Assembly (NCBI GenBank): GCA_019241645.1
Contig: JAFAWQ010000019.1
Coordinates: 1 to 48,957, forward strand
Source of the DNA: Alphaproteobacteria bacterium
GTDB taxonomy: Bacteria; Pseudomonadota; Alphaproteobacteria; Micropepsales; Micropepsaceae
Reading direction: 5' to 3'
Length of the DNA stretch: 48,957 bases
Numbering within the stretch: the stretch's first letter is position 1; each line of letters opens with the position of its first letter. Of this stretch, positions 12,047-22,850 are shown piece by piece. The position numbers were made by a program, and so were the translations under genes. The notes under the pieces are model-generated. The model worked only from the letters and a program-made list of their open reading frames with translations. It searched no databases and was not told where the DNA came from.

Positions 12047-12835
12047 ATGCCGCAAGCGGCTCAACATGCATCGCTGGTTCAACGGCTTGGCAGCAAGCTG
12101 TCCCCGTGTGCTGTCTGGAGTACTGGCAAGCGGCGTCTTCCCAATGCTGTTCGCGATATTGCCGCGGACGCAGGATTTTTGCCGCTCTTCGAACTTTGTA
12201 AGCCGTTCAGCATGACCTCGATTGAACGAATGCATGCGCTTTACAAGGCGGCCGAATATGTGGTGTCGCGAAACATTCCTGGCGATGTGGTCGAATGTGG
12301 TGTGTGGCGCGGCGGCAGCTCGATGTTGGCAGCGCTTGCGCTGCAGAAGTTCGGCGATATCGGACGCAAAGTGTATATGTTCGACACCTTCGAAGGCATG
12401 ACGCCGCCTTCCGAGAACGACAAGCGCTACGATGGTGTCGCTGCCGCCGCGATTTGGGATCACGTGCGTGCTTGCGCATCGTTAGACGATGTGCGGACCA
12501 ATATTGCGCGGACGAATTTGCCGGCGGACCGGTTTGTTTTGGTGAAGGGCCCGGTGGAACACACAATCCCCTCGGCGCGCCCGAATGCGATTTCGCTGCT
12601 GCGGCTCGATACCGATTGGTACGAGTCCACCAAACACGAGCTCGATCACCTGTATCCGCAGTTGAGCGAAGGTGGTGTGCTGATTATCGATGATTACGGG
12701 CACTGGGAGGGGGCACGCCGGGCAGTCGATGAGTATTTCGCTCAAATTCCTGATGCGCCCCTGCTCACGCGCATCGATTATACCGGTCGCATGGCGGTGA
12801 AGCCGTGCCATCCGGCGAATAGGTTGAAGGTGTAA
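12047..12835 (+). CDS. TylF/MycF-family SAM-dependent O-methyltransferase inserted in the str operon
   Basis: This 262-residue protein belongs to the macrocin O-methyltransferase (TylF/MycF) family. Members methylate sugar hydroxyls of macrolides or unidentified carbohydrate substrates and use Mg2+. The SAM-binding motif [15 protein letters not shown] lies at residues 79-93, the metal/catalytic segment [15 protein letters not shown] at 185-199 and [20 protein letters not shown] at 212-231. The first 50 residues are less conserved. It has its own GGAAG ribosome-binding site, starts 12 nt after rpsG and ends 2 nt before the GTG start of fusA. Co-transcription and coupling with EF-G therefore look likely. 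The substrate is unknown; no antibiotic or polysaccharide genes are nearby. Its codon use seems slightly less biased than its ribosomal neighbours by eye. Confidence 0.88.
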   Translation: MPQAAQHASLVQRLGSKLSPCAVWSTGKRRLPNAVRDIAADAGFLPLFELCKPFSMTSIERMHALYKAAEYVVSRNIPGDVVECGVWRGGSSMLAALALQKFGDIGRKVYMFDTFEGMTPPSENDKRYDGVAAAAIWDHVRACASLDDVRTNIARTNLPADRFVLVKGPVEHTIPSARPNAISLLRLDTDWYESTKHELDHLYPQLSEGGVLIIDDYGHWEGARRAVDEYFAQIPDAPLLTRIDYTGRMAVKPCHPANRLKV

Positions 12836-12837
12836 CC

Positions 12838-14910
12838 GTGCCCCGTACCACGCCGCTTGATCGTTATAGAAATATCGGCATTGCCGCGCATATCGATGCC
12901 GGCAAGACGACGACGACCGAGCGCATTCTCTATTACACCGGCAAGAGCCACAAAATCGGCGAAGTGCACGACGGCGCCGCGACCATGGATTTTATGGAGC
13001 AGGAGCAGGAGCGCGGCATTACCATCACCTCGGCCGCGACAACTTGTTTCTGGAACGATCATCGGATCAACATCATCGACACCCCTGGCCACGTCGATTT
13101 CACCATCGAGGTCGAGCGCTCGATGCGCGTGCTGGACGGCGCGGTAGCCGTGTTCGACGCTGTCGCCGGCGTGGAGCCCCAGTCGGAAACTGTTTGGCGC
13201 CAGGCGGACAAATACCGCGTTCCGCGCATCTGCTTCGTCAATAAGATGGACCGCATGGGCGCCAACTTCATGCGCTGCGTCGACATGATGATCGATCGGT
13301 TGGGCACGAAGCCGCTGGTACTGCAGCTGCCGATTGGATCGGAAGCCGATTTCAAGGGCATTGTCGATCTCGTCTCGATGAAGGCGCTGGTGTGGCACGA
13401 GGAACAGCTTGGTGCGCGTTTCGACGAGGTCGAGATTCCGGCGGAGCTCCGCGATCTGGCCGGCGAGTACCACACCAAGCTCGTGGAAATGGCCGTCGAG
13501 CAGGATGAGCAACTTCTCGAAGCCTATCTGGACGGCAAGCAGCCCAGCGTTGAGGAACTGAAACGCTGCATCCGCAAGGGCGCGACCACATTCAGCTTTG
13601 TGCCTGTGCATTGCGGGTCGGCATTCAAGAACAAGGGCGTCCAGCCGCTGCTCGATGCTGTGATCGATTACCTCCCATCGCCGCTTGATATCCCGGCGGT
13701 GAAAGGCACGGACCTCAAGGGGAACGAAGTCGAGCGGCCTGCGGACGACAAGGCGCCGTTTGCGGGTCTTGCGTTCAAGATCATGGATGACCCGTTTGTG
13801 GGCTCCATAACCTTCGTGCGCATCTATTCCGGCACGCTGGTGTCAGGCACGGGCGTCTTGAATTCGGTCAAGGACAAGACCGAGCGCGTCGGACGCATGC
13901 TGCTCATGCATGCGAACAGCCGGGAAGATATCAAGGAAGCCTATGCCGGCGATATCGTGGCGCTTGCGAGCCTCAAGATTTCCACCACCGGCGAAACACT
14001 CTGCGATCCCAACCATCCGGTGATTCTGGAGCGCATGGAATTCCCGGATCCGGTGATCGAAGTCGCGGTGGAGCCCAAGACGAAGGCCGATCAGGAGAAG
14101 ATGGGCGTCGCGCTCAATCGCTTGGCGCAGGAAGACCCGTCCTTCCGGGTGTCCACGGACACCGAATCTGGCCAGACGATCCTGAAGGGGATGGGCGAAC
14201 TCCATCTCGAGATTAAGATCGATATCCTCCGGCGTACTTATAAGGTCGATGCCAATGTCGGCGCTCCGCAGGTTGCTTATCGCGAAACGCTGTCGAAACC
14301 TGTCTCCATCAAATACACCCATAAGAAACAGACCGGCGGCTCAGGCCAGTTTGCCGAGGTGTCGATCGATTTCGAACCTTTGCCGCCGGGTTCCGGTTTC
14401 GTGTTCGAGAACGACGTGGTAGGCGGCTCCATTCCGAAGGAATTCATCCCCTCTGTGGAGAAGGGCATCAAAAATCAGAAGGAAAGCGGGTTGATTGCCG
14501 GCTTTCCGGTGATCGATTTCAAGGCGACTTTGACGGATGGGAAGTACCACGAGGTGGACTCGAACGCCTTGACCTTCGATATCGCGGCGCGTGCCGCGTT
14601 CCGCGAGTTGGCGGAAAAGCGCGCTGCCAAGCTGCTCGAACCAATTATGAAGGTCGAGGTGGTGACGCCGGAAGATTACTTCGGCAGCGTTATCGGCGAT
14701 CTGAATTCCCGCCGCGGTCAGGTGCAAGGCACCGACACGCGCGGCAATGCGCAGATCGTCACGGCGATGGTGCCGCTAGCGAACATGTTCGGCTACATCA
14801 ACACCTTGCGTTCGATGTCGCAGGGCCGGGCGCAATACACCATGCAATTCGACCATTACGAGCAGGTCCCGCAAGCGATCGCGGACGAGATCGTGAAGAA
14901 GTACAGCTAA
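12838..14910 (+). CDS. fusA: Elongation factor G
   Basis: EF-G is the translocase GTPase of protein synthesis. The 690-residue protein begins with GTG at 12838, the codon directly upstream of the conserved [21 protein letters not shown]. The GTPase motifs are [24 protein letters not shown] and NKMDRMG. Domains II-V are complete, with the domain IV segment [16 protein letters not shown]. The only ribosome-binding site candidate (TTGAAGG, 12824-12830) lies inside the end of the upstream methyltransferase gene. Translation of fusA therefore probably depends on, or is coupled to, that gene. Confidence 0.97.
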   Translation: MPRTTPLDRYRNIGIAAHIDAGKTTTTERILYYTGKSHKIGEVHDGAATMDFMEQEQERGITITSAATTCFWNDHRINIIDTPGHVDFTIEVERSMRVLDGAVAVFDAVAGVEPQSETVWRQADKYRVPRICFVNKMDRMGANFMRCVDMMIDRLGTKPLVLQLPIGSEADFKGIVDLVSMKALVWHEEQLGARFDEVEIPAELRDLAGEYHTKLVEMAVEQDEQLLEAYLDGKQPSVEELKRCIRKGATTFSFVPVHCGSAFKNKGVQPLLDAVIDYLPSPLDIPAVKGTDLKGNEVERPADDKAPFAGLAFKIMDDPFVGSITFVRIYSGTLVSGTGVLNSVKDKTERVGRMLLMHANSREDIKEAYAGDIVALASLKISTTGETLCDPNHPVILERMEFPDPVIEVAVEPKTKADQEKMGVALNRLAQEDPSFRVSTDTESGQTILKGMGELHLEIKIDILRRTYKVDANVGAPQVAYRETLSKPVSIKYTHKKQTGGSGQFAEVSIDFEPLPPGSGFVFENDVVGGSIPKEFIPSVEKGIKNQKESGLIAGFPVIDFKATLTDGKYHEVDSNALTFDIAARAAFRELAEKRAAKLLEPIMKVEVVTPEDYFGSVIGDLNSRRGQVQGTDTRGNAQIVTAMVPLANMFGYINTLRSMSQGRAQYTMQFDHYEQVPQAIADEIVKKYS

Positions 14911-14934
14911 TCATCAGCCTACGGAGACATTGAA

Positions 14935-16125
14935 ATGGCCAAGGCAAAATTCGAGCGCAACAAGCCGCACTGCAATATCGGCACCATCGGTCACGTCGAT
15001 CATGGCAAAACATCGCTCACCGCGGCGATCACCAAGGTGCTCGCCGAAAGCGGCAAAGCCCAATTCACGGCCTACGACCAGATCGACAAGGCTCCGGAAG
15101 AGAAGGCGCGTGGCATCACCATCTCCACCGCCCACGTGGAGTATGAGACCGACAACCGCCACTACGCGCACGTCGACTGCCCGGGCCACGCCGACTACGT
15201 GAAGAACATGATCACCGGCGCCGCGCAGATGGACGGGGCCATTTTGGTGGTTTCCGCCGCAGACGGTCCGATGCCGCAGACCCGCGAGCATATCCTGCTC
15301 GCCCGCCAGGTCGGCGTTCCGGCCCTCGTCGTCTACATGAACAAGGTCGACATGGTGGACGATCCCGAGCTTCTCGATCTCGTCGAGCTGGAGGTCCGCG
15401 AGCTGCTTTCGTCCTATGACTTCCCTGGCGACAAGATCCCGATCGTCAGAGGCTCGGCCCTCATGGCGCTCGAAGACAAGGAAGAGAAGATCGGCCGCGA
15501 CTCGATCTTCGAATTGATGAAAGCGGTAGACGAAAACATTCCGCAGCCGGAGCGCCCGGTCGATCAGCCGTTCATGATGGCCATCGAAGACGTGTTTTCG
15601 ATCTCGGGTCGCGGTACGGTCGTTACCGGCCGTATCGATCGCGGCATTGTAAAAGTGGGTGAGACGGTGGAAATCGTCGGCATTCGTCCCACCGTTTCCA
15701 CAACGGTTACAGGCGTGGAGATGTTCCGCAAACTGCTCGACCAAGGCCAGGCCGGCGACAATGTGGGCTGCCTGCTGCGCGGTATCGATCGCGAAGGCGT
15801 GGAGCGTGGCCAGGTGCTCGCGAAGCCCGGCTCGATCACGCCGCACACCAACTTCGCCGCTGAAGTGTACGTGCTGACGAAGGAAGAGGGCGGCCGCCAT
15901 ACGCCGTTCTTCACCAACTATCGTCCGCAGTTTTACTTCCGCACGACGGACGTGACCGGCATTGTGAAGTTGCCCGAAGGCACGGAGATGGTGATGCCGG
16001 GGGACAACGTGTCGATCGAAGTGGAACTGATCGTGCCAATCGCGATGGAAGAGAAGCTGCGCTTCGCCATTCGCGAAGGCGGCCGTACGGTTGGTTCTGG
16101 CGTCGTTGCCAAGATCATCAAATAG
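14935..16125 (+). CDS. tuf: Elongation factor Tu
   Basis: EF-Tu delivers aminoacyl-tRNA to the ribosome. The 396-residue protein has the GTPase motifs [27 protein letters not shown] and NKVDMVDD, and intact beta-barrel domains 2 and 3. TACGGAGA precedes ATG 14935. It is the only tuf copy in the window; a second copy elsewhere would be usual for this class but cannot be judged here. It lies 24 nt after fusA, and the S10 operon follows after 49 nt without a terminator. Confidence 0.98.
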   Translation: MAKAKFERNKPHCNIGTIGHVDHGKTSLTAAITKVLAESGKAQFTAYDQIDKAPEEKARGITISTAHVEYETDNRHYAHVDCPGHADYVKNMITGAAQMDGAILVVSAADGPMPQTREHILLARQVGVPALVVYMNKVDMVDDPELLDLVELEVRELLSSYDFPGDKIPIVRGSALMALEDKEEKIGRDSIFELMKAVDENIPQPERPVDQPFMMAIEDVFSISGRGTVVTGRIDRGIVKVGETVEIVGIRPTVSTTVTGVEMFRKLLDQGQAGDNVGCLLRGIDREGVERGQVLAKPGSITPHTNFAAEVYVLTKEEGGRHTPFFTNYRPQFYFRTTDVTGIVKLPEGTEMVMPGDNVSIEVELIVPIAMEEKLRFAIREGGRTVGSGVVAKIIK

Positions 16126-16174
16126 GCGACACGCAAGCGAAGCTGCCGTCGAAGCGGGATTGAAGGATTAAGAA

Positions 16175-16483
16175 ATGCAAAGTCAGAACATCCGGATCAG
16201 GCTGAAAGCCTTCGATCACCGCATTCTCGACAACTCGACGCGCGAGATCGTGAACACGGCGAAGCGCACCGGCGCGCAGGTACGGGGCCCCATCCCGCTG
16301 CCCACCGGCATCGAGCGCTTCACGGTCAACCGCTCTCCGCATGTCGACAAGAAAAGTCGCGAGCAATTCGAAATCCGGACGCACAAGCGTCTGCTCGACA
16401 TCATCGATCCCACACCGCAAACCGTCGATGCTTTGATGAAGCTCGATCTTGCGGCGGGCGTTGATGTCGAGATCAAGCTTTAG
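16175..16483 (+). CDS. rpsJ: 30S ribosomal protein S10
   Basis: S10 is a small-subunit head protein that also acts as NusE in transcription antitermination. The 102-residue protein is standard length, with [57 protein letters not shown] split over the usual loop, and the C-terminal strand AGVDVEIKL. It is the first gene of the S10 group and appears to be read through from tuf, as no terminator intervenes. Confidence 0.98.
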   Translation: MQSQNIRIRLKAFDHRILDNSTREIVNTAKRTGAQVRGPIPLPTGIERFTVNRSPHVDKKSREQFEIRTHKRLLDIIDPTPQTVDALMKLDLAAGVDVEIKL

Positions 16484-16497
16484 GGAGTAGCAGCGCG

Positions 16498-17232
16498 ATG
16501 CGCACAGGCGTCATCACGCAGAAAGTCGGCATGACGCGCCTCTTTCTGGAGGACGGAAGGCACGTGCCTGTCACGGTCCTGAAGCTCGACGGTTGTCAGG
16601 TCACCGGTACACGCACGGATGAGCGGGACGGCTACACGGCTATCCAGCTCGGAATCGGTTCGATAAAGACCAAGCGGCTGACCAAGGCCGATCGCGGCCG
16701 CTTTGCCAAGGTGGAAGTCGAGCCCAAGCGCAAGCTGGTGGAATTCCGTGTTCCGGCAGATGGCATGCTTGAAGTCGGCGACGTGATCCAGGCGGACCAC
16801 TTCGTGCCCGGTCAGCGCGTGGACGTGACCGGCATAACCATCGGCCGCGGCTTTACGGGAGCGATGAAGCGCTGGAACTTCCGCGGACTCGAAGCAAGCC
16901 ACGGCGTGTCCATCTCCCATCGTTCGCTTGGCGGCACGGGTGGACGACAGGATCCCGGCAAGACCTTCAAGAACAAGAAAATGCACGGCCATTACGGCAC
17001 GGACCGGGTGACGACACAGAATCTCGAGGTGGCCAAAGTCGATGTCGAGCGTGGCCTGATCATGGTCAAGGGCGCCGTGCCCGGTTCCAAGGGTGGCTGG
17101 ATCATGGTGCGAGACGCGGTGAAGCGGCCGCCGAAGGACGCGAAGTCGCCCGGCTCTGTGAAGAAGGCGGGAAGCGTAACCACCGCCGGTGCGACAGCGG
17201 AAGCGCCTTCGGAAGCGCAGGTAGAGGGCTGA
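16498..17232 (+). CDS. rplC: 50S ribosomal protein L3
   Basis: L3 is an early-assembly protein whose loop reaches toward the peptidyl-transferase centre. The 244-residue protein begins [15 protein letters not shown]. The conserved loop [20 protein letters not shown] is present and includes the glutamine methylated by PrmB in other bacteria. About 35 C-terminal residues after [10 protein letters not shown] form a Lys/Ala/Glu-rich tail beyond the usual core. GGGAGTAG precedes the start. rplD follows after 4 nt. Confidence 0.98.
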   Translation: MRTGVITQKVGMTRLFLEDGRHVPVTVLKLDGCQVTGTRTDERDGYTAIQLGIGSIKTKRLTKADRGRFAKVEVEPKRKLVEFRVPADGMLEVGDVIQADHFVPGQRVDVTGITIGRGFTGAMKRWNFRGLEASHGVSISHRSLGGTGGRQDPGKTFKNKKMHGHYGTDRVTTQNLEVAKVDVERGLIMVKGAVPGSKGGWIMVRDAVKRPPKDAKSPGSVKKAGSVTTAGATAEAPSEAQVEG

Positions 17233-17236
17233 AGCG

Positions 17237-17854
17237 ATGAAAGCGAAAGTTCTCAACCTCGACAACAAGCAGGCCGGCGAAATCGAGCTGGCGGACTCCA
17301 TCTATGGTCTGGAGCCCCGCATCGACCTCATCCAGCGCGTCGTCGAATGGCAACGGGCGAGGCGCCGTGCTGGCACGCACAAGGTGCTGACCCGCGGTGA
17401 GATCAATCGGACGAAGCATCGGGTCGGAAAGCAGAAGGGCGGCGGAACCGCCCGCCACGGCGCGCGCTCGGCGCCGCTTTTTGTCGGCGGAGCCAAGGCC
17501 ATGGGTCCGGTCAATCATAGCCACGAGTTCGATCTGCCGAAGAAGGTCCGCGCGCTCGGTCTCAAGCATGCCCTCTCGGCCAAGGCGAAGGGTGGCGGAA
17601 TCTTGGTGATCGATGAGGCCAAAGCATCGGCAATCAAAACCAAGGACCTGGCGCAGCGCTTCGGCAAGCTTGGCGTCGAGAAGGCGCTCATCGTTGACGG
17701 CGAATTCGACGACAATTTCACCCTCAGCGTCCGCAACATCAATCATGTGTCGTTGCTGCCGGCCAAGGGGCTGAACGTCTACGACATCATGCGTAGCGAC
17801 AAGCTGGTGCTGACCAAGGCAGCCGTGCAAGCCATTGAGGAGCGGCTGTCATGA
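17237..17854 (+). CDS. rplD: 50S ribosomal protein L4
   Basis: L4 lines the polypeptide exit tunnel and, in E. coli, represses its own operon. The 205-residue protein has the tunnel-loop segment [20 protein letters not shown] followed by [22 protein letters not shown], and the C-terminal [20 protein letters not shown]. Its stop overlaps the rplW start (ATGA, 17851-17854), indicating translational coupling. No S10-leader-like structure was recognised upstream of rpsJ, so L4 autoregulation is not shown here. Confidence 0.98.
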   Translation: MKAKVLNLDNKQAGEIELADSIYGLEPRIDLIQRVVEWQRARRRAGTHKVLTRGEINRTKHRVGKQKGGGTARHGARSAPLFVGGAKAMGPVNHSHEFDLPKKVRALGLKHALSAKAKGGGILVIDEAKASAIKTKDLAQRFGKLGVEKALIVDGEFDDNFTLSVRNINHVSLLPAKGLNVYDIMRSDKLVLTKAAVQAIEERLS

Positions 17855-18135
17855 GCCATTATGACGTCATTCTCTCGCCGGTCATCACAGAAAAGGCGAC
17901 CAAGCTTACGGAGACCAACCAGGTTGTGTTCCGCGTGTCGCTGGATGCGACCAAGCCGAAAATCGCCAAAGCGGTCGAGGATCTGTTCAAGGTCAAGGTG
18001 ACAGGCGTGAACACCGTCCGGGTGAAAGGCAAGAACAAGGCCTTCCGCGGCAAGCCTTACAAGCGCAGCGACTATAAGAAAGCGATCGTGACCTTGGCCG
18101 AAGGTCAGCAGATCGACATCACGACGGGACTATAG
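17851..18135 (+). CDS. rplW: 50S ribosomal protein L23
   Basis: L23 sits at the tunnel exit, where trigger factor and SRP dock. The 94-residue protein has the typical [16 protein letters not shown] start and the [20 protein letters not shown] segment, including the basic loop that contacts 23S rRNA. It overlaps rplD by four bases and is followed by rplB after 2 nt. Confidence 0.98.
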   Translation: MSHYDVILSPVITEKATKLTETNQVVFRVSLDATKPKIAKAVEDLFKVKVTGVNTVRVKGKNKAFRGKPYKRSDYKKAIVTLAEGQQIDITTGL

Positions 18136-18137
18136 AA

Positions 18138-18977
18138 ATGGCGCTCAAGCAATACCGCCCGATGACGAACGCCCAACGCCAGCTGGTGCTGATTGATCGC
18201 ACCGGCCTGCACAAGGGTGGCCCGGTGAAGGCGCTCACCGAGGGTCAGCATCGTCATGGCGGCCGCAACAACACGGGCCGCGTGACCGTGCGCTGGCAGG
18301 GCGGCGGTCACAAGCAGCGTTATCGCATCGTGGATTTCAAGCGCCGGAAGTTCGATGTCCCCGCCACGGTGGAAAGGCTGGAGTACGATCCCAATCGCAC
18401 GTCATTCATTGCGCTGATCAAATATAAGGACGGCGAACTGGCCTACATTCTCGCACCCCAGCGTCTCGCCGCGGGCGACACGGTGATTTCCGGGGACAAG
18501 GTCGACGTGAAGCCTGGGAATGCGATGCCGCTTGGCGCCATGCCGGTTGGCACAATTGTCCACAATATCGAATTGAAGCCCGGAAAAGGTGGGCAGATCG
18601 CACGTTCGGCCGGCACCTACGCGCAGTATCTCGGGCGCGATCAGGGCTATGCCACGTTGCGCCTGCATTCAAGCGAAGTGCGCCGTGTGTCGCTCACTTG
18701 CATGGCAACTGTCGGAGCAGTCTCGAATCCTGATCATATGAACGAGGTTCTGTCGAAGGCTGGCCGGAATGTATGGAAGGGAAAACGCCCTCACGTTCGC
18801 GGCACGGCGATGAATCCCGTTGACCATCCGCACGGTGGTGGCGAAGGCCGCACAAAAGGTGGCCGTCATCCGGTCACGCCGTGGGGCAAGCCGACCAAGG
18901 GCGCCAAAACACGCAAGAACAAGCAGACGACGAAATACATCGTGCGCTCGCGGCACGGAAAGTTGATGCAAGGGTAG
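18138..18977 (+). CDS. rplB: 50S ribosomal protein L2
   Basis: L2 is a universally conserved protein needed for subunit association and peptidyl-transferase assembly. The 279-residue protein contains the signature [20 protein letters not shown] and the C-terminal [18 protein letters not shown], with the functionally important histidine. Length and order are standard. It starts 2 nt after rplW. Confidence 0.98.
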   Translation: MALKQYRPMTNAQRQLVLIDRTGLHKGGPVKALTEGQHRHGGRNNTGRVTVRWQGGGHKQRYRIVDFKRRKFDVPATVERLEYDPNRTSFIALIKYKDGELAYILAPQRLAAGDTVISGDKVDVKPGNAMPLGAMPVGTIVHNIELKPGKGGQIARSAGTYAQYLGRDQGYATLRLHSSEVRRVSLTCMATVGAVSNPDHMNEVLSKAGRNVWKGKRPHVRGTAMNPVDHPHGGGEGRTKGGRHPVTPWGKPTKGAKTRKNKQTTKYIVRSRHGKLMQG

Positions 18978-18980
18978 GAC

Positions 18981-19262
18981 ATGACTCGTTCGGTTTGGAA
19001 AGGTCCGTTTGTCGATGGCTATCTGCTGAAGAAGGCAGAAGCCACGCGCGGAAGCGGCCGCAAGGAAGTGATCAAGACCTGGTCGCGACGATCGACCATT
19101 CTCCCGCAGTTCGTGGGCCTCACTTTTGGTGTCTACAACGGCAAGAAGCACATTCCCGTGCTGGTCACCGAAGACATGGTCGGCCACAAGCTCGGCGAAT
19201 TCTCTCCGACGCGCACCTTCTACGGCCATTCCGGCGACAAGAAAGCGAAGAGAGCGGACTGA
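18981..19262 (+). CDS. rpsS: 30S ribosomal protein S19
   Basis: S19 is a small-subunit head protein contacting S13 and the A-site tRNA. The 93-residue protein begins [19 protein letters not shown] and carries [20 protein letters not shown] and the C-terminal [17 protein letters not shown]. The stop overlaps the next start as TGATG at 19260-19264. Confidence 0.98.
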   Translation: MTRSVWKGPFVDGYLLKKAEATRGSGRKEVIKTWSRRSTILPQFVGLTFGVYNGKKHIPVLVTEDMVGHKLGEFSPTRTFYGHSGDKKAKRAD

Positions 19263-19789
19263 TGGGCAAGGAAGCACGCGCGCGCGTTCTCGCCGATAAC
19301 CAGGCGAAGGCCATCGGAACGCAGATCCGCATCTCGCCGCGCAAACTCAACCTCGTGGCGCAATCGATTCGCGGATTGCGGGCCGAAGCGGCTTTGAACG
19401 AGCTCACCTTTTCGCGAAAGCGGATTTCTGGCGCCGTCAAGAAGGTTCTGCAGTCGGCGATCGCCAACGCCGAGAACAACCATGATCTCGACGTCGACGA
19501 TCTGGTCGTAAAGGAAGCGAGCGTCGGCAAGAACATGGTGCTCAAGCGCTTCCATGCCCGCGCCCGCGGCCGCGGCGCCCGCATCGAGAAGCCGTTCGCG
19601 CAGGTCACCATCGTTGTCGAGGAAAGGCGCGAAAAGGAACCGCCGAAGAAGGCAGCCCCGAAAGGCAAATCCGGCGGCAAGAGCAAGCGCGCCGCGGCGC
19701 CAAAAACCGAGAGCAAAAAGCCGGCTGATAAAAAGGCTCCGGCTAAAAAGAAATCCGCAGGCCAAAAGGCCGCGAAGGAGAATGCCTGA
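19262..19789 (+). CDS. rplV: 50S ribosomal protein L22 with long Lys/Ala tail
   Basis: L22 forms the constriction of the exit tunnel with L4. The conserved core (residues 10-120) includes [20 protein letters not shown] and the hairpin [23 protein letters not shown] 19262 overlaps the rpsS stop and fits the family start. The protein is 175 aa, against about 110-130 in most bacteria. Residues 121-175 form a Lys/Ala/Pro-rich, presumably disordered, histone-H1-like tail. The stop overlaps rpsC (TGATG). The tail is seen directly; any role in rRNA binding is inference. Confidence 0.96.
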   Translation: MGKEARARVLADNQAKAIGTQIRISPRKLNLVAQSIRGLRAEAALNELTFSRKRISGAVKKVLQSAIANAENNHDLDVDDLVVKEASVGKNMVLKRFHARARGRGARIEKPFAQVTIVVEERREKEPPKKAAPKGKSGGKSKRAAAPKTESKKPADKKAPAKKKSAGQKAAKENA

Positions 19790-20505
19790 TGGGTCAGAAG
19801 GTCAATCCGGTCGGCCTGCGTCTGGGCGTCAACCGCACATGGGATTCCCGGTGGTATGCCGGAAAGAAGGATTACGGCCGGCTCCTGCAAGAAGACATCC
19901 GGATTCGCAATCAGCTTACGGAGCGTCTCAAGCAGGCCGGCGTGAGCCGCGTGGTGATCGAACGGCCGCACAAGAAGTGCCGCATCACGATTCATTCCGC
20001 GCGACCAGGCGTGGTGATCGGAAAGAAGGGTGCCGATATCGAGAAGCTGAAGAACGAGGTTCAGAAGCTTACGAAAGACGAAGTGCATCTCAACATCGTC
20101 GAGATTCGCAAGCCGGAAATCGATGCCAAGCTGGTAGCGGAAAACATCGCGCAACAGCTGGAGCGCCGGGTAGCGTTCCGTCGGGTGATGAAACGTGCCG
20201 TGCAATCGGCAATGCGGCTTGGGGCACAGGGCATCCGCATCAATTGCGGCGGTAGACTGGGCGGCGCGGAAATCGCGCGCACCGAATGGTACCGCGAGGG
20301 CCGCGTGCCGCTGCACACGCTGCGGGCCGATGTCGACTATGGCATCGCCACCGCCAAGACGACCTACGGGACCTGCGGCGTGAAGGTCTGGATATTTAAG
20401 GGCGAGATCATGGAGCACGATCCCATGGCTGTCGAAAAGCGCCAGGCCGAACTTGCGGCCGGCCATCAGCAACAGCGTCCGCAACCAGCGGCCGCGGCGC
20501 AATAA
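19789..20505 (+). CDS. rpsC: 30S ribosomal protein S3
   Basis: S3 lines the mRNA entry channel. The 238-residue protein begins [19 protein letters not shown] and has the KH-domain GxxG motif in [20 protein letters not shown]. The C-terminal domain is also complete ([20 protein letters not shown]). The last 20 residues are Gln/Ala-rich, a common variable tail. The start overlaps the rplV stop by one base, implying coupling. Confidence 0.98.
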   Translation: MGQKVNPVGLRLGVNRTWDSRWYAGKKDYGRLLQEDIRIRNQLTERLKQAGVSRVVIERPHKKCRITIHSARPGVVIGKKGADIEKLKNEVQKLTKDEVHLNIVEIRKPEIDAKLVAENIAQQLERRVAFRRVMKRAVQSAMRLGAQGIRINCGGRLGGAEIARTEWYREGRVPLHTLRADVDYGIATAKTTYGTCGVKVWIFKGEIMEHDPMAVEKRQAELAAGHQQQRPQPAAAAQ

Positions 20506-20517
20506 CGGGCGACGATC

Positions 20518-20931
20518 ATGCTTCAACCCAAACGAACCAAGTTCCGAAAGCAGCACAAAGGCCGGATTCACGGCGCTGCGAAAGGCGGCACGACGCTTAA
20601 TTTCGGCGAATACGGGCTGAAGACGCTCGAGCCAGAACGCATCACCGCGCGCGAAATCGAGGCCGCCCGCCGCGCCATCACGCGTCATATGAAGCGCGCC
20701 GGCCGCGTTTGGATTCGCGTATTTCCCGACGTGCCCGTCTCGAAGAAGCCGGCGGAAGTGCGCATGGGCTCGGGCAAGGGCGCTCCGGAATTCTGGGTCG
20801 CCAAGGTCAAACCCGGGCGCATCCTGTTCGAGATCGACGGCGTCGATCTGGACACGGCACGCGAGTCGATGCGGCTCGGCGCGGCGAAGTTGTCGGTCGC
20901 GACCAAATTCGTCGCGCGGGCGCACAGTTAG
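20518..20931 (+). CDS. rplP: 50S ribosomal protein L16
   Basis: L16 helps position A-site tRNA near the central protuberance. The 137-residue length is standard, with [16 protein letters not shown] at the start, then [21 protein letters not shown] and the loop [20 protein letters not shown]. It lies 12 nt after rpsC. Confidence 0.98.
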   Translation: MLQPKRTKFRKQHKGRIHGAAKGGTTLNFGEYGLKTLEPERITAREIEAARRAITRHMKRAGRVWIRVFPDVPVSKKPAEVRMGSGKGAPEFWVAKVKPGRILFEIDGVDLDTARESMRLGAAKLSVATKFVARAHS

Positions 20932-20941
20932 GAAGTGGACC

Positions 20942-21160
20942 ATGGCGAAAGCGAAATCAAAGGGCACGGTCGAGGATTTCCGCGCGAGCTCCACGGACCA
21001 GCTGGGCGATCAGCTCTCCAAGCTGAAGAAAGAGCAGTTCAACCTGCGCTTTCAGCGGGCCAACGGTCAGCTCGAAAAAACCAATCGGGTCCGCGATGTG
21101 CGTAAGCAGATCGCGCGCATTATGACGGTAATGAACGAACAGCGCCGGAAGGCCGGCTGA
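20942..21160 (+). CDS. rpmC: 50S ribosomal protein L29
   Basis: L29 is a small two-helix protein by the tunnel exit, next to L23. The 72-residue protein has the family core [20 protein letters not shown], then [20 protein letters not shown]. It carries a slightly extended basic N-terminus ([15 protein letters not shown]). Confidence 0.96.
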   Translation: MAKAKSKGTVEDFRASSTDQLGDQLSKLKKEQFNLRFQRANGQLEKTNRVRDVRKQIARIMTVMNEQRRKAG

Positions 21161-21173
21161 GAAGGACGGAAGT

Positions 21174-21413
21174 ATGCCAAAGCGCGTGCTGCAAGGTGTC
21201 GTGGTCAGCGACAAGAACGCCAAGACGGTGGTGGTCAACGTGGAGCGGCGCTTCATCCATCCCGTGCTGGGCAAGACTGTGCGCCGTTCGAAAAAATACC
21301 ATGCCCATGACGAGAAGGGCGAATCCAAGGCGGGTGATGTGGTGCGTATCCGCGAGTGCAGGCCGATTTCCAAGCTGAAGACTTGGGAAGTCGTCGAGCG
21401 CGTGGGCAAGTAA
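21174..21413 (+). CDS. rpsQ: 30S ribosomal protein S17
   Basis: S17 is a primary 16S rRNA-binding protein. The 79-residue OB-fold protein has [39 protein letters not shown] and [16 protein letters not shown], all typical. It follows rpmC by 13 nt. Confidence 0.97.
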   Translation: MPKRVLQGVVVSDKNAKTVVVNVERRFIHPVLGKTVRRSKKYHAHDEKGESKAGDVVRIRECRPISKLKTWEVVERVGK

Positions 21414-21438
21414 GGCGGAAGGCATCGGGAGCTAGACA

Positions 21439-21807
21439 ATGATTCAGATGACGACGGAATTGGACGTCGCCGATAACTCCGGTGCCCGGCGCGTGATGTG
21501 CATCAAGGTGATCGGCGGATCGCGGCGGCGCTATGCCGATGTAGGCGATACGATCGTGGTCAGCGTCAAGGAAGCAATTCCGCGGGGCCGTGTGAAGAAG
21601 GGCGAAGTGTTGAAAGCGGTTGTCGTGCGCACCGCGCATGGCGTTCGTCGTCCGGACGGCAGCCTGATCCGCTTCGACAGCAACGCCGCGGTGCTAGTAA
21701 ACAACCAGAACGAGCCTATAGGCACGCGCATTTTTGGACCGGTGACCCGCGAGCTCCGTTCGAAAAATCACATGAAGATCATTTCTCTGGCGCCGGAGGT
21801 GCTTTGA
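21439..21807 (+). CDS. rplN: 50S ribosomal protein L14
   Basis: L14 contributes to an intersubunit bridge. The 122-residue length is universal for the family, with [20 protein letters not shown] and the loop [20 protein letters not shown] at the C-terminus. It overlaps rplX by one base (TGATG at 21805-21809). Confidence 0.98.
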   Translation: MIQMTTELDVADNSGARRVMCIKVIGGSRRRYADVGDTIVVSVKEAIPRGRVKKGEVLKAVVVRTAHGVRRPDGSLIRFDSNAAVLVNNQNEPIGTRIFGPVTRELRSKNHMKIISLAPEVL

Positions 21808-22145
21808 TGGCTGAGAAGATCAAGGGCATCGGCGCGCGCATTAAAAAGGGCGACCGGGTGATCGTGATCACCGGCCGCGACAAGGGGCGCAAGGGCGAAA
21901 TCCTGAAGATGATGCCCAAGGAAGAGCGTGCGCTGGTCTCTGGCGTGAACATGGTGAAGCGCCATCAACGGCAAACAGCGCGTGTGCAGGGCGGTATCGT
22001 CAACAAGGAGGCGCCTGTGCACATCTCCAATCTGGCGCATGTCGATCCGAAAACCGGCGGACCGACGCGGATCGGATTCAAAGTATTGGGAGATGGGCGG
22101 AAGGTACGTTTTGCCCGCAAGTCCGGTGATGTGATCGATGTCTGA
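21807..22145 (+). CDS. rplX: 50S ribosomal protein L24
   Basis: L24 is an assembly initiator at the tunnel exit. The 112-residue protein has the KOW motif [20 protein letters not shown] and the later [23 protein letters not shown] 21807 overlaps the rplN stop and matches the family start; the frame is open further upstream but is antedated by rplN. The 3' end overlaps the rplE start by 8 nt. Confidence 0.97.
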   Translation: MAEKIKGIGARIKKGDRVIVITGRDKGRKGEILKMMPKEERALVSGVNMVKRHQRQTARVQGGIVNKEAPVHISNLAHVDPKTGGPTRIGFKVLGDGRKVRFARKSGDVIDV

Positions 22146-22839
22146 CAAGGGACAGAAGGGCAAGGGGCCGGCGAAAGGGTCAGGGCCGAAGGGCGATCCG
22201 CGGGAGGCTGCGAAGGCCGAAAAGAAGGCCGCCAAGCGAGAAAACAAATCCGCCGGCACGCAGGTGGCCGTGGGCGAAACCGCGCATGATCCGAATTACG
22301 TTCCGCGCTTCAAACAGCGCTACAACGACGTGATCCGGGCCGAATTGATGAAGCAGTTCGGCTACACCAACATCATGCAGGTGCCGCGGATCAACAAGGT
22401 GGTCCTTAACATTGGGGCCGGCGAGGCCGCTTCGGACAGCAAGAAGATTCAGCAGGCACAGAATGATCTCACGGCCATTGCTGGCCAAAAGGCGGTCGTG
22501 ACGCGAGCGAAGAAGGCCATCGCAACGTTCAAGATTCGCAAGGATCTTCCGATCGGCGTGAAGGTGACGTTGCGCAAGGACCGGATGTACGAATTTCTGG
22601 ACCGCCTTATCACAACGGCTATGCCTCGCATTCGCGATTTCCGTGGGCTGAACGGCAAGAGCTTCGATGGCCGCGGAAACTATGCTCTTGGTCTCAAAGA
22701 GCACATGGTTTTCGTCGAAATCGATTACGACAAGACGGAAACCGTGTGGGGCATGGATATCATAATCAATACGTCTGCGAAGACCGACGAGGAAGCCAAG
22801 GCGCTGCTCAAGGGCTTCCAGTTTCCTTTCATGAATTAG
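22138..22839 (+). CDS. rplE: 50S ribosomal protein L5 with Lys-rich N-terminal extension
   Basis: L5 binds 5S rRNA in the central protuberance. The family core begins near residue 52 ([20 protein letters not shown]) and is complete, with [20 protein letters not shown]. From ATG 22138 the protein is 233 aa, about 50 more than usual. The extra N-terminus is Lys/Ala/Gly-rich ([20 protein letters not shown] and on). No ATG lies closer to the core; GTG 22264 is the only reasonable alternative but lacks a ribosome-binding site and would leave an untypical gap. The 8-nt overlap with rplX favours the long form. Confidence 0.95.
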   Translation: MSDKGQKGKGPAKGSGPKGDPREAAKAEKKAAKRENKSAGTQVAVGETAHDPNYVPRFKQRYNDVIRAELMKQFGYTNIMQVPRINKVVLNIGAGEAASDSKKIQQAQNDLTAIAGQKAVVTRAKKAIATFKIRKDLPIGVKVTLRKDRMYEFLDRLITTAMPRIRDFRGLNGKSFDGRGNYALGLKEHMVFVEIDYDKTETVWGMDIIINTSAKTDEEAKALLKGFQFPFMN

Positions 22840-22850
22840 GACGAGAGCGA

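Noticed and set aside
19165..20994. Long open frame (609 codons) on the minus strand across rplV, rpsC and rplP
   Set aside because: It is antisense to three certain ribosomal genes and has no recognisable domain. Long antisense frames are expected from GC-rich codon bias.
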